Source of the DNA: JAUVPB01 sp965223695
GTDB lineage: Bacteria; Actinomycetota; Thermoleophilia; Gaiellales; Gaiellaceae
Direction of reading: 5' to 3'
Assembly: GCA_965223695.1 (NCBI GenBank)
Contig: CBDCXJ010000042.1
Span: 15,199 to 79,198 of the forward strand
Length of the DNA stretch: 64,000 nt
Part shown: one piece after another, positions 22,866-31,856 of the stretch
Numbering within the stretch: the stretch's first letter is position 1
How the letters are laid out: every line of letters starts with the position of its first letter
Translations under genes and position numbers: made by a program
The notes under the pieces: generated by a model
Told to the model about the DNA's origin: nothing
The model's database searches: none
The model's input: only the letters and a program-made list of their open reading frames with translations

Positions 22866-24080
22866 ATGAGCGTGGCAGCCTTCGCCTACACCGCCGTAAA
22901 CGCCTCCGGCGCCGAGATTACTGGCGAGCTGTTGGCTGGTGACATCGGCGCGGCTCGCGAGCAGCTGAGAAGCGAGGGGCTCCTCCCCGTCCTCCTCACA
23001 CACCAGGAGGCGGGCGAGCAGAGCTTCGACTCGGGCTCGAAAAAGGTCAAGCCGAAGTCCCTGCAGATCTTCTCGCGCCAGTTCGCGACGATGATCGAGT
23101 CGGGCCTGAACGTTGTCACCGCGCTCGCGATCCTCGAGGAGCAGACCGAGGATGACAACCTCGCCGACGTCATCGCCGAGCTGCGCTCGGACGTCGAGGG
23201 CGGCATGTTGCTCTCGGAGGCGATGGGACGCCACCCGCGCGTCTTCTCGCGCCTGTTCGTCTCGATGGTCGAAGCGGGCGAGGCCGCCGGCATCCTCGAC
23301 ATCGTCCTCGACCGTGTCGCCTTCCAGATCGAGAAGGAGACCCAGATCAAGCGCAAGGTCAAGGGCGCGATGATCTACCCGATGGCCGTGCTGTCGTTCG
23401 CGACGCTCGTCCTCGTCGGCATGCTCATGTTCCTTGTGCCGATCTTCGTCGATCTCTTCAAGCAGCTCGACGGCGAGCTGCCGATGCTGACGAGGGTCGT
23501 CGTCATCGCATCCGACGCGCTCAAGGCCTACTTCTACATCATCTTCCCCGTGATCGGCGCGGTCATCTTCGGCCTCCTGCGCTACAAGCGCACCGAGGAA
23601 GGACGACGCAAGTGGGACCGCTTCCGTATCAGCTTGCCAATGGGCATCGGACAGGTCGTTCTCAAGGTCGGTATGGCGCGCTTCAGCCGTACGCTCGCCA
23701 GCCTGATCGGCGCCGGCGTCGACATCATCAAGGCGCTCGAGATCACCGGCGCAACGTCCGGGAATAGCCTGATCGAAGACGCGGTCACCGACGTCGGCGA
23801 GAAGGTGCAGCAGGGCATCCCGATCGCTATCCCGCTCGAGGAAGCCGACGTCTTCCCGCCGATGATCAGCCACATGGTCAGGGTCGGTGAAGAGACCGGC
23901 GAGCTCGAGAAGATGCTTGGGAAGGTCGCCGACTTCTACGAGGACGAGGTCGACACGTCGATCAACTCGCTGACCTCGATCATCGAGCCGATCATGATGA
24001 TCGGTGTCGGGCTCATGGTGGGCCTCATCATCATCTCGATATACCTGCCGATGTTCAAGCTGCTGACGCTGATCGAGTAG
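22866..24080 (+). CDS. pilC: Type IV pilus inner-membrane platform protein PilC
   Basis: A 404-residue GspF/PilC-type platform protein with two T2SSF domains: the first around FSRQFATMIESGLNVVTAL through GEAAGILDIVLDRVA, the second around FSRTLASLIGAGVDIIKALE through VGEETGELEKMLGKVA. Three transmembrane segments are visible (about residues 170-195, 215-235 and 375-400). It connects the cytoplasmic motor ATPases to pilus assembly. It stands apart from the pilT-pilO operon, separated by the disrupted gene, IS and minor pilin. A terminator-like hairpin follows. Confidence 0.93.
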   Translation: MSVAAFAYTAVNASGAEITGELLAGDIGAAREQLRSEGLLPVLLTHQEAGEQSFDSGSKKVKPKSLQIFSRQFATMIESGLNVVTALAILEEQTEDDNLADVIAELRSDVEGGMLLSEAMGRHPRVFSRLFVSMVEAGEAAGILDIVLDRVAFQIEKETQIKRKVKGAMIYPMAVLSFATLVLVGMLMFLVPIFVDLFKQLDGELPMLTRVVVIASDALKAYFYIIFPVIGAVIFGLLRYKRTEEGRRKWDRFRISLPMGIGQVVLKVGMARFSRTLASLIGAGVDIIKALEITGATSGNSLIEDAVTDVGEKVQQGIPIAIPLEEADVFPPMISHMVRVGEETGELEKMLGKVADFYEDEVDTSINSLTSIIEPIMMIGVGLMVGLIIISIYLPMFKLLTLIE

Positions 24081-24113
24081 CGGGCTCCGCCGGGCTTCGC
24101 GAAGCGGAGCCGC
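24080..24113. terminator. Hairpin between convergent pilC and glycosyltransferase genes
   Basis: GCGGGCTCCGC (24080-24090) pairs, with one bulged base, with GCGGAGCCGC (24104-24113). It sits exactly in the 33-base gap between the two stop codons. Confidence 0.6.
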
Positions 24114-25340
24114 TTACCAGGCTCGTCGACGCCCGCGCAGGTGCTGCCAGGCCGAGTCGAGCGTGATCAGGCCATAGATCGTGCCGGCGGCGCTCAGCGT
24201 CCAGGCCCACGCGCTGCCGAGCTCGAACAGCGTGGTGGCCGGCCGGTATGCGGCGCGCATGAGCATGAGCGCCACGGCGCCGACGACACCGATGCTCGCG
24301 AGCTGCCACGGGGCGACGCTCAATGCACCCGCGGCCGTGGCACCGCCCAGCGCGGCCGCCGCGAGAACGAGTAGCGGCGCGAGGGCGAACAGCAACAGCA
24401 TGCCGGCGACTGTCCCAGCGAGCCGAAGCCAGGAGTAGCCGAGCTCGTCGAACGCCGTCCGCCGCACCATCCGCCAGATCGGCCCGACCGTGGCGTAGCG
24501 CCGAAGCGAGCGCACGTCGGCGCGCGACACGGCGAGTCGGATACGGCCGCCTTCGAGCTTGACGGCGCGCGCCAGGTTGACGTCGTCGATGAGCTCGCCG
24601 CGGATGCGCTCGAAGCCGCCGATCGTGTCGAGCGCGCTGGCCCGAAGCAGAACACAGCCGCCGGCACAGGCGGCGACACCGCTTGCCGGGTCGTTCACAC
24701 GCCGCATCGGGTAGAGCAGGTTGAAGAAGAAGACGAACGCAGGGATCAGCAGTCGCTCGGCCCAGCTCTCGCAGCGAAGTCGTGCCATGCGGCTGTTGAG
24801 CGCGAGGCCGAGGCCCTCGGCCTCGGCGACCAGTTTCCTCAGCGATTCCGCGGCATGCGCGATATCGGCGTCGGTCAACAGGTAGTAGTCGGGCGCGGCG
24901 GGCCGCGCAACGCGATGCCCCTGCTCGAGACCCCACACCTTTCCCACCCAGCCCGCCGGAACTGCCTCACCGCTGACGAGCTGGAAGTGTGACGCCGCAC
25001 TGCTCTCGGTGGACACGTGCGCGGCGACTGCCGCGGTCGCGTCGGTCGATCGCTCGTCGACGAAGACGACGCCCCAGTCGCCGGGGTAGTCCTGCGCCAT
25101 CACGGTCGGAAGCGCCTCGCGAAGCACCGAGGCCTCGTTGCGCGCCGGAATGATCACGCGCACGTGCGGCCAGTGCGCGGGCGCGGGAGCCTCGGGCTCC
25201 TCTTCGGCCACTGGACGAAGCCGCCAGGCCCGCGCCGGATCGATCAGGACGGCGAGCCAGGCGAGCGCCCCCACCGCGCCGCCCGCGAGCAGCGCGAGGG
25301 CGAGCCAACCGGGCATTCGCGCAGGGTACGCTTCCTCCAT
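24114..25340 (-). CDS. HpnB-like family 2 glycosyltransferase
   Basis: A 408-residue membrane glycosyltransferase. An N-terminal transmembrane helix is followed by a GT-A domain with IIPARNEAS, VDERSTDAT, the metal-binding LLTDADIAH and the acid motif GELIDDVNLA, then three to four C-terminal membrane helices. The stretch FVFFFNLLYPMRRVNDP and the Gly-rich AGGCVLLRASAL match the hopene-associated HpnB family. No other hopanoid genes are in the window, so the acceptor is uncertain. ATG 25340 overlaps the divergent leuA start by two bases; ATG 25316 is an equally plausible start that removes this clash. Confidence 0.85.
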   Translation of the reverse strand: MEEAYPARMPGWLALALLAGGAVGALAWLAVLIDPARAWRLRPVAEEEPEAPAPAHWPHVRVIIPARNEASVLREALPTVMAQDYPGDWGVVFVDERSTDATAAVAAHVSTESSAASHFQLVSGEAVPAGWVGKVWGLEQGHRVARPAAPDYYLLTDADIAHAAESLRKLVAEAEGLGLALNSRMARLRCESWAERLLIPAFVFFFNLLYPMRRVNDPASGVAACAGGCVLLRASALDTIGGFERIRGELIDDVNLARAVKLEGGRIRLAVSRADVRSLRRYATVGPIWRMVRRTAFDELGYSWLRLAGTVAGMLLLFALAPLLVLAAAALGGATAAGALSVAPWQLASIGVVGAVALMLMRAAYRPATTLFELGSAWAWTLSAAGTIYGLITLDSAWQHLRGRRRAW

Positions 25341-27030
25341 GGCGCAGATGCCAAACGAGCGCTATCGGCCCTACCCGCAATGGGATTTCGGCAAGCTCGA
25401 TCTGGCCGATCGGAGCTGGCCCGACCGCCAGATCGAGACGACACCGACGTGGTGTTCCGTCGACCTGCGCGACGGGAATCAGGCCCTTATCGACCCGATG
25501 GACACCGCCCGCAAGCGCCGGATGTTCGAGCTTCTCGTGTCGGTCGGCATCAAGGAGATCGAGGTCGGCTTTCCCGCTGCATCGCAAACCGATTTCGACT
25601 TTGTCCGCATGCTTGTCGAGGAGAACCTCATCCCCGACGACGTCACCATCCTCCTGCTCAGTCAAGCCAGGGACGAGCTGCTCGAGCGCACCTTCGAGAG
25701 CTTCGCCGGCGCGCCGCGCGCGATCGTCCACCTCTACAACTCGACCTCCGAGCTCCAGCGGCGCGTCGTCTTCCGCTCTGACCGCGCCGGGGTCGCCGAG
25801 ATCGCCGCGCACGGCGCGATCGTCTGTCGTGACCTCGCGCGGACGATGCCCGAGACGGACGTTCGCTTCCAGTACTCGCCCGAGAGCTGGACGGGCACCG
25901 AGATCGACTACTCGCTCGAGGTCTGCGAGCAGGTCATGGACATCTGGCAGGCGCGGCCCGAGCGGCCGGTGATCATCAACCTGCCGGCCACCGTCGAGAT
26001 GTCGACCGCCAACCTCTACGCCGATCGAATCGAGTGGTTCCATCGCAACGTCTCGCACCGCGACGCGATCATCCTGAGCGTCCATCCGCACAACGACCGC
26101 GGCACCGCAGTATCGGCAACCGAGCTTGCGCTCATGGCCGGCGCCGAGCGGGTCGAGGGCACACTGTTTGGCAACGGCGAGCGCACGGGCAACGTCTGTC
26201 TCGTGACGCTTGCGTTGAACCTCTTCAGCCAGGGCGTCGACCCGGGTCTCGACTTCTCAGAGATCGACGAGGTGCGCCGCGTTGTCGAGTACTGCAACCA
26301 GCTTCCCGTGCACCCGCGCCACCCCTACGTCGGCGAGCTCGTCTACACCGCGTTCTCCGGATCGCACCAGGACGCGATCAAGAAGGGGTTCGAGGCGCTA
26401 CAGGGCGCTGACGAGTCGCACTGGGAAGTCCCGTACCTGCCGATCGACCCCAAGCATGTCGGGCGCAGCTACGAGGCGGTCGTGCGCGTGAACAGCCAGT
26501 CGGGCAAGGGCGGCGTTGCTTACGTGCTCAAGCATCAGTGGGGGCTCGACCTACCGCGACGCATGCAGATCGAATTCTCACGGGTCATCCAGGTGATCGC
26601 CGAGCAGCAGAGCGGCGAGGTCACGCCCGAGCTGATCTGGCAGACCTTCGAGGGCGAGTACCTCGATCGCACCGACCCGGTCGAGCTCGTTGGCTTCAGC
26701 GCAACCGACTCGTCGAACGGCGAGGGCTCGTCGATCGAGGCAAGGCTGCGGGTCGAGGGGGCCGAGCGTGTCGCGGGCGGGCGGGGCAACGGCCCGATCT
26801 CGGCCTACGTCAACGCGCTCGCCGAGTCGTGCGCGTTCGACATCCGCGTCACCGACTACCAGGAGCACGCCCTCAGCGAGGGCGCCGCAGCCAAGGCCGC
26901 CGCATTCATCGAGCTCGCGGCCGGAGATCGCGTGCTCTGGGGCGCCGGCGTCGATCCGAACATCGTCAGCGCTTCCTTGCAGGCAGTCACGAGCGCCGTG
27001 AATCGCGCTGCTGCTGCCGGCGCCCTGTAA
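25339..27030 (+). CDS. leuA: 2-isopropylmalate synthase (actinobacterial long type)
   Basis: A 563-residue enzyme condensing acetyl-CoA with 2-oxoisovalerate, the first step of leucine synthesis. The HMGL-like barrel contains SVDLRDGNQAL and HPHNDRG with the metal-binding His residues, and the C-terminal regulatory domain ends in YQEHALSEGAAAKAAAF, where leucine binds in the family. The N-terminal PNERYRPYPQWDFGKLDL resembles the mycobacterial/alpha-proteobacterial LeuA2 type. ATG 25339 or ATG 25348 may be used. It is a lone gene with no other leu genes nearby. Confidence 0.93.
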   Translation: MAQMPNERYRPYPQWDFGKLDLADRSWPDRQIETTPTWCSVDLRDGNQALIDPMDTARKRRMFELLVSVGIKEIEVGFPAASQTDFDFVRMLVEENLIPDDVTILLLSQARDELLERTFESFAGAPRAIVHLYNSTSELQRRVVFRSDRAGVAEIAAHGAIVCRDLARTMPETDVRFQYSPESWTGTEIDYSLEVCEQVMDIWQARPERPVIINLPATVEMSTANLYADRIEWFHRNVSHRDAIILSVHPHNDRGTAVSATELALMAGAERVEGTLFGNGERTGNVCLVTLALNLFSQGVDPGLDFSEIDEVRRVVEYCNQLPVHPRHPYVGELVYTAFSGSHQDAIKKGFEALQGADESHWEVPYLPIDPKHVGRSYEAVVRVNSQSGKGGVAYVLKHQWGLDLPRRMQIEFSRVIQVIAEQQSGEVTPELIWQTFEGEYLDRTDPVELVGFSATDSSNGEGSSIEARLRVEGAERVAGGRGNGPISAYVNALAESCAFDIRVTDYQEHALSEGAAAKAAAFIELAAGDRVLWGAGVDPNIVSASLQAVTSAVNRAAAAGAL

Positions 27031-27155
27031 AGGAGCATGGGGGAAAGCTCGCGCGGCGTTCGCGCGATGTCGTGGAACCACCGGCGTGGAGTGGGGTTAC
27101 CCGTAGCGCATGCACCCGCGCGGCAGGGCACCATACGAGGACGGATGAGGAATAG

Positions 27156-27524
27156 ATGCCGAGCGTGATCATCGTCGACGACCACGAGGGCTTCCGGCTC
27201 TCGGCCAAGCGGCTGCTCGAGAACGAGGGCTACGACGTCGTCGGAGAGGCCGCGGATGGGTCGAGCGCCCGTGCACGGGCGCTCGAGCTCGAGCCGGACG
27301 TGATGATCGTCGACGTGCACCTGCCTGACACCGACGGCTTCGCACTGGCGGACGAGCTCGCCGAGATCGCGCCGCGCGCCCGCGTCGTGCTGGTCTCGAG
27401 CCATGACATCTCCGACTTCGGGCCACTGGTCAAGGACAGCCCCGCGGTCGGGTTCGTCTCGAAGAGTGACCTGTCAGGGTCGACGCTCGCCGGTCTGCTC
27501 GGTGGCATCGGGGAACCCGCGTGA
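27156..27524 (+). CDS. Stand-alone receiver-domain response regulator
   Basis: A 122-residue single receiver (REC) domain. Acidic pocket VDDHEG, phospho-acceptor Asp in MIVDVHLPDTDG, Ser in LVSSHD and Lys in FVSKSDL are all in place. No output domain is present, so it probably passes phosphate to or competes with another protein. A LuxR-type regulator gene follows within 40 bases. No complete histidine kinase is nearby; the degenerate kinase-like gene at 10731 is far away. Confidence 0.88.
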   Translation: MPSVIIVDDHEGFRLSAKRLLENEGYDVVGEAADGSSARARALELEPDVMIVDVHLPDTDGFALADELAEIAPRARVVLVSSHDISDFGPLVKDSPAVGFVSKSDLSGSTLAGLLGGIGEPA

Positions 27525-27561
27525 GGGCGCGCACGGCGGCGCGGACGGAGAGGAGCCCCCG

Positions 27562-28224
27562 CTGGCCAGCGCAGGCGTAAGCGTCGTCATCGCCGAGGAC
27601 TCGATCCTGCTCCGCGAGGGTCTGGCCCGTCTTCTCGACGATGCCGATATCGACGTGGTCGGGCAGGCCAGCAACGCCGAGGAGCTCTTGCTCAAGGTGC
27701 GCTCGTACAACCCGAGCGTTGCCGTAATCGACATTCGCATGCCGCCGACGCACACGGATGAAGGGCTCCAGGCCGCACGCGAGATCCGCACCTCGCATCC
27801 CGCGACCGCCGTGCTCGTCCTCTCGCAGTACGTCGAGGCCGCCTACGCGCTCGAGTTGCTCTCGGACAACGCAGAAGGAGTCGGCTACCTGCTGAAGGAT
27901 CGCGTTTCCGACGTCAACGAGTTCGTCGACGCGCTTCGGCGCGTCGCCGACGGCGGCTCAGCCCTCGATCCGACGGTCGTATCGCAGCTCGTGGGGCGTC
28001 GCCGCAACGACGACCCGATCGACGAGCTCACGCCGCGCGAACGTGACGTGGTCGAGCTTATGGCTGAAGGCCGCTCCAACCGGGGCATCGCCTCGCGGCT
28101 GGTCGTCTCCGAGCGGGCCGTCGAGAAGCATGTCACGAGCATCTTCGCGAAGCTCGGGCTTCCCCCCGCCCCGGCCGATCATCGGCGCGTGCTCGCGGTT
28201 CTCAAGTTCCTCGGACGCAGCTAG
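27562..28224 (+). CDS. NarL/LuxR-type response regulator
   Basis: About 220 residues: an N-terminal receiver domain (AEDSILLREG, phospho-acceptor Asp in VIDIRMPP, Lys in YLLKDRV) and a C-terminal LuxR HTH (LTPRERDVVELMAEGRSNR, VSERAVEKHVTSIFAKLGL). No ATG, GTG or TTG lies near the N-terminus expected from the family. GGAGAGGAG occurs eight bases before CTG 27562, which I take as the start; earlier in-frame GTGs would overlap the preceding gene. It likely forms an operon with the stand-alone receiver upstream. Confidence 0.85.
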   Translation: MASAGVSVVIAEDSILLREGLARLLDDADIDVVGQASNAEELLLKVRSYNPSVAVIDIRMPPTHTDEGLQAAREIRTSHPATAVLVLSQYVEAAYALELLSDNAEGVGYLLKDRVSDVNEFVDALRRVADGGSALDPTVVSQLVGRRRNDDPIDELTPRERDVVELMAEGRSNRGIASRLVVSERAVEKHVTSIFAKLGLPPAPADHRRVLAVLKFLGRS

Positions 28225-28353
28225 AAATCCGGCACGGCGCGTCAGATCTCTCGCGTGGCGTGCTACCGTATTCGGTGGCCTGAAACAGCTGTTCTAGGTG
28301 CCGTTCGCGGGCCGCAGAAGCCCTGGTTTTGCCTGTTAAACTGGCTGCGTTGA

Positions 28354-28427
28354 GGCGGCGTAGCTCAGCTGGTTAGAGCAGCGGAATCATAATCCGCGTG
28401 TCGGAGGTTCGAGTCCTCCCGCCGCTA
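28354..28427 (+). tRNA. tRNA-Met (CAT), elongator-like
   Basis: A 74-nt cloverleaf. Acceptor GGCGGCG pairs with CGCCGCT (first pair G-U), the D arm is GCTC/GAGC, the anticodon stem GCGGA/TCCGC encloses ATCATAA, giving anticodon CAT, and the T arm GGAGG/CCTCC encloses TTCGAGT. Discriminator A; CCA is not encoded. The close match to actinobacterial elongator tRNA-Met favours Met over lysidine-modified Ile2. Confidence 0.95.
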
Positions 28428-28455
28428 CTAGAGAAGGTTTTCCCCAGGTCCCTCA

Positions 28456-28623
28456 ATGGCAAAGAAGACAGGAGTGAGAGCGGCGATTACGCTCGCATGC
28501 ACCGAGTGCAAGCGGCGCAATTATCAGACGATCAAGTCGAAGCGCAATACGCCCGACCGGCTCGAGATGAACAAGTACTGCCGCTGGTGTGGCAACCACA
28601 CCGCGCATCGAGAGACCCGGTAG
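28456..28623 (+). CDS. rpmG: 50S ribosomal protein L33
   Basis: A 55-residue L33 beginning MAKKTGVRAAITLACTEC. It keeps the zinc-binding form with two Cys pairs (CTEC and CRWC). Typical length. It follows tRNA-Met and precedes secE-nusG, a common actinobacterial order. Too short for many gene finders. Confidence 0.95.
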   Translation: MAKKTGVRAAITLACTECKRRNYQTIKSKRNTPDRLEMNKYCRWCGNHTAHRETR

Positions 28624-28661
28624 GGATGTTGCGGTAGCACGCGAATGCCGATCTAGACCAG

Positions 28662-29063
28662 ATGGCCAGCAAAGACACAGGACGCAAAGGCCGCCGACGC
28701 GGCTCGAAGGACAAGCCCGAGGCGCCAACCTCGACGGGTGGCGGCAAGCAGGGCAAGCGCGAGCCTGACGTCGACGAGACGAAGAAGACCCGGCGCGAGC
28801 GTGCCGCCGATCGACGCCGTGCGGTCAAGCCTGGCACCAAGGGCAAGAGCCAGGCCGGCGCTCAGAAGGAACGTCGTGGCGGCTTCGTACGCTTCGTCTG
28901 GGAGTGCGCGGGCGAGCTACGCAAGGTCGATTGGCCAGGCCAGCGCCAGCTGATGGCTGCGACGATCGCGGTTCTGGTTGCGGTGGCGGTTGTCGGCGTG
29001 TTTCTCTACGCGGCGGACGAAGCGCTGAGCCGACTCGTTCGCGACGTCTTCCTCGCAGGGTGA
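28662..29063 (+). CDS. secE: Preprotein translocase subunit SecE
   Basis: A 133-residue SecE. The first 70 residues are a Lys/Arg-rich extension absent from minimal SecE. The core is at the C-terminus: the amphipathic helix FVRFVWECAGELRKVDWPG and one transmembrane helix (AATIAVLVAVAVVGVFLYA). SecE clamps SecY in the Sec channel. nusG starts five bases after its stop. Confidence 0.93.
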   Translation: MASKDTGRKGRRRGSKDKPEAPTSTGGGKQGKREPDVDETKKTRRERAADRRRAVKPGTKGKSQAGAQKERRGGFVRFVWECAGELRKVDWPGQRQLMAATIAVLVAVAVVGVFLYAADEALSRLVRDVFLAG

Positions 29064-29067
29064 GCCC

Positions 29068-29598
29068 GTGTTCAACTGGTACGTGATCAACACCTACTCC
29101 GGCCACGAGAACAAGGTCAAGACCAACCTCGAGCACCGCATCGTCTCGATGGGCCAGCAGCCGCGCTTTCGCCGCGTCGTCGTGCCCACCGAGCAGGTGG
29201 TCGAGACCAAAGACGGCCAGAAGGTGCAGACCGAGAAGCGCGTGCTCCCCGGTTACGTGCTCGTGAACATGGATATGACCGACGAGGCCTGGACGGTGGT
29301 CAAGAACACACCCGGCGTCACGGGATTCGTCGGCTCGGCGAACAAGCCAGTTCCGCTCTCGCAGCCCGAGGTCGATCGCATTCTCAACACGGCGGCACCA
29401 GCCGCCGAGCGCCAGCGGGCCATGGCCGAGTTCGAGCTCGGCGAGACCGTGAAGGTGACGTCTGGCCCGCTGTCCGACTTCGACGGCGAGATCGTCGACG
29501 TCAACGGCGACCAGCAGAAGCTCAAAGTGCTCGTCAACATCTTCGAGCGCCAGGTGCCGGTCGAGCTCAGCTTCGACCAGGTCAAGAAACTCGACTAG
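29068..29598 (+). CDS. nusG: Transcription elongation/antitermination factor NusG
   Basis: A 176-residue NusG starting at GTG 29068. The NGN domain begins WYVINTYSGHENKVKTNLE and contains RVLPGYVLVNMDM and TPGVTGFVGSANKPVPLS; the KOW domain is FELGETVKVTSGPLSDFDG. It binds the RNA polymerase clamp helices and links to ribosomes or Rho. Typical length and position, between secE and rplK. Confidence 0.96.
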   Translation: MFNWYVINTYSGHENKVKTNLEHRIVSMGQQPRFRRVVVPTEQVVETKDGQKVQTEKRVLPGYVLVNMDMTDEAWTVVKNTPGVTGFVGSANKPVPLSQPEVDRILNTAAPAAERQRAMAEFELGETVKVTSGPLSDFDGEIVDVNGDQQKLKVLVNIFERQVPVELSFDQVKKLD

Positions 29599-29609
29599 GA
29601 CGACCTCAG

Positions 29610-30194
29610 ATGCCGGGCAACATCCTCACGATGATCAAGCTGCAGATTCCCGGCGGCCAGGCGAACCCCGCGCCGCCCGTCGGGCCGGCGCTCGGTCAGC
29701 ACAGCGTCAACATCATGGACTTCTGCAAGGCGTTCAATGCGCAGACCGCTGACCAGAACGGGCGCATCATTCCCGTCGAGATCTCGGTCTACGAGGACCG
29801 CTCGTTCACGTTCATCACGAAGACTCCGCCCGCCGCTGTCCTGATCAAGGAGGCGCTGGGACGTCAGTACGCATCGAGCGAGCCCAACCGGATCAAGGTG
29901 GGTGTCCTGAAGGAGAAGGACCTGCGCGCGATCGCCGAGATCAAGATGCCTGACCTGAACGCGCTCGAGATCGGGGCGGCGATGAAGGTCGTTGCCGGCA
30001 CCGCCCGCTCGATGGGCGTCCTCGTCGAGGGGATCGACTCGGCGGCCACGATCATCCAGTTCGAAGAAGAGGGACCACCGCCGGACGAGCCGCTCGCCAA
30101 GCCCGCCGGCGAAACGACCGCTGTAGGCGCACCCGGCGAGGAAGGCGACGCCGCCGAGGCCGAGCCGGCCGGAGCGGAGGCCTCCGATGGCTAA
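29610..30194 (+). CDS. rplK: 50S ribosomal protein L11 with acidic C-terminal tail
   Basis: A 194-residue L11. The core has IPGGQANPAPPVGPALGQ and the rRNA-binding domain near KMPDLNALEIGAAMKVVAG. The usual length is about 142; here some 50 extra residues rich in Pro, Glu, Ala and Gly follow. It forms the GTPase-associated centre with 23S rRNA. It overlaps rplA by 8 bases. Confidence 0.95.
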   Translation: MPGNILTMIKLQIPGGQANPAPPVGPALGQHSVNIMDFCKAFNAQTADQNGRIIPVEISVYEDRSFTFITKTPPAAVLIKEALGRQYASSEPNRIKVGVLKEKDLRAIAEIKMPDLNALEIGAAMKVVAGTARSMGVLVEGIDSAATIIQFEEEGPPPDEPLAKPAGETTAVGAPGEEGDAAEAEPAGAEASDG

Positions 30195-30939
30195 GCGTGG
30201 CAAGCGCTACGACGACGCGCGCAAGAGCATCGACCGAGAGCAGGCGTACGCGCCGCTCGACGCGGTGCGTCTGCTGAAGAGCGCCCGGGACGCAAAGTAC
30301 GACCAGACCGTCGAGGTCCATTTCAATCTCGGTCTCAATGTCCGCCACGCCGACGAGCAGCTGCGCGGCACCATCATGCTGCCGCACGGCACAGGCAAGT
30401 CGCTTCGCGTCGCGGTCTTCGCCGAGGGTGACAAGGCTCGAGAGGCGGAGGAGGCGGGAGCCGACGTGGTCGGTGCTGCCGATCTCGGCGAGCAGATCGA
30501 GGGAGGCTTCGACGACTTCGACGTTGCGATCGCGACGCCAGACATGATGAGTGTCGTCGGCAAGCTCGGCCGGATCCTCGGCCCCCGCGGCAAGATGCCG
30601 AACCCCAAGAGCGGCACGGTCACGATGGACGTGGCCAAGGCGGTCGGCGAGTCGAAGGCGGGCAAGCTCGAGTACAGGACCGATCGCGGAGCCAACATCC
30701 ATCTTCCAATCGGCAAGAAGAGCTTCGACGAGCGCCAGCTGCTCGAGAACTACGCCGCAGTGGTCGACGAGGTCATGCGCGTGAAGCCCGCATCGGCCAA
30801 GGGCAGATATATCCGCTCGGCAACGCTCGTGACGGCGATCGGCCCGGGCATCAAAGTCGATCCAAACCAGACCCGCGATCTGATGGAAGCCATCGGCGAA
30901 AGCGCCGCCGTCCCATCGGGAGCGGCGGTCGAGGAGTAG
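30187..30939 (+). CDS. rplA: 50S ribosomal protein L1
   Basis: A 250-residue L1 with KRYDDARKSIDREQAYAPLD at the N-terminus and the signature GRILGPRGKMPNPKSGTVT. L1 binds the L1 stalk of 23S rRNA and in many bacteria represses its own rplKA message. Slightly longer than usual (about 230). A possible L10 leader follows. Confidence 0.96.
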   Translation: MAKRGKRYDDARKSIDREQAYAPLDAVRLLKSARDAKYDQTVEVHFNLGLNVRHADEQLRGTIMLPHGTGKSLRVAVFAEGDKAREAEEAGADVVGAADLGEQIEGGFDDFDVAIATPDMMSVVGKLGRILGPRGKMPNPKSGTVTMDVAKAVGESKAGKLEYRTDRGANIHLPIGKKSFDERQLLENYAAVVDEVMRVKPASAKGRYIRSATLVTAIGPGIKVDPNQTRDLMEAIGESAAVPSGAAVEE

Positions 30940-31097
30940 CGCCAGAAACGCGCACACGACACACCGGCGGGCCGTAGCGGGCCCGCGTGTCGCCACAGAC
31001 AGTCGGCAGCCCACGGGCAGAAGACCGACCTAGGCGACCAGACACGGAGCATTGGCTTCCTGCCTGGTCCGCCCCGAGGGCGAAAGCGAGGAAGGGG
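30940..31097 (+). promoter_or_regulatory. rplJ leader, probable L10 autoregulatory region
   Basis: The 158-base gap before rplJ contains a strong hairpin (CGGCGGGCC near 30963 with GGGCCCGCG near 30979) and further pairing around GTCGGCAGCCC and ACCGACC. Across bacteria this position holds the L10(L12)4-binding leader that represses rplJL translation. The assignment is from position and pairing; I did not confirm the kink-turn. Confidence 0.5.
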
Positions 31098-31856
31098 ATG
31101 CTCAAAGAACGCAAGTACGAGCTGGTCGACGAGCTGGCGAAGAGCCTCGAAGAGGCGTCGACGCTGATCGTCGCCGACTACCGTGGCCTGACGGTCGCCG
31201 ACCTCGAGGAGCTGCGTGCCGAGCTATCGCAGCACGGCGCTCGCTTCAGGATCGTCAAGAACCGGTTGACGCTGCGCGCGGCCGAGAAAGCGGGCGTCGA
31301 GGAGCTCAACGAGTTCCTCACCGGACCAACCGCGATCGCCTTCATCAAGGGCGGCGACATGATCGCGACGGCCAAGACGCTCGTCAATACGGCCAAGCAG
31401 ACGCAGGTGATGTCGCTCAAGGGCGGCATCCTCGACGGTGAGAGAATCGACGCCGAAGCGGTCGCCGAGCTCGCCAAGGTGCCGCCGTTCGACGTGCTCC
31501 AGAGCATCGTCGTCGGCGTAGTCGCCGCGCCCCTCACGCATCTTGTCTCGCTGCTTGCGGCCCCACTTCGCGACGGGGTCGGGGTGCTCGACGCGCGGAT
31601 CCGCCAGCTCGAGGAGCAGGGCGAGGTCATGCCGGAGCCAGAGCCGGCGGCTGAGGCCGAGCCGGGACCCGAGGCAGAGGCCGAGCCAGCGGCGGAGCCG
31701 GCGGCCGAGCTAGAAGCTGAAGCCGAGCCAGCTGCCGAAGCAGATTCAGATTCAGAGCCCGAGCCAGACACCGACGCGGAGCCCGCGACGGGCGCCGCCG
31801 AAGCCGAGACCGACGCAAGTGAAGGCAAGGAGGATGAGGAAAATGGCGACAACTGA
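31098..31856 (+). CDS. rplJ: 50S ribosomal protein L10 with acidic C-terminal extension
   Basis: A 252-residue L10; the family is about 165-180. The core reads LIVADYRGLTVADLEELRA and VKNRLTLRAAEKAG; the normal helix that carries L7/L12 dimers ends near residue 175, followed by a Glu/Ala/Pro tail of about 75 residues. ATG 31098 follows GGAAGGGG. L10 forms the stalk base. The gene overlaps rplL by 14 bases. Confidence 0.94.
   Translation: MLKERKYELVDELAKSLEEASTLIVADYRGLTVADLEELRAELSQHGARFRIVKNRLTLRAAEKAGVEELNEFLTGPTAIAFIKGGDMIATAKTLVNTAKQTQVMSLKGGILDGERIDAEAVAELAKVPPFDVLQSIVVGVVAAPLTHLVSLLAAPLRDGVGVLDARIRQLEEQGEVMPEPEPAAEAEPGPEAEAEPAAEPAAELEAEAEPAAEADSDSEPEPDTDAEPATGAAEAETDASEGKEDEENGDN

Noticed and set aside
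22332..23873. 513-codon antisense frame over pilC and the minor pilin
   Set aside because: Both opposite-strand genes are clearly real, and the composition is that of a shadow frame.
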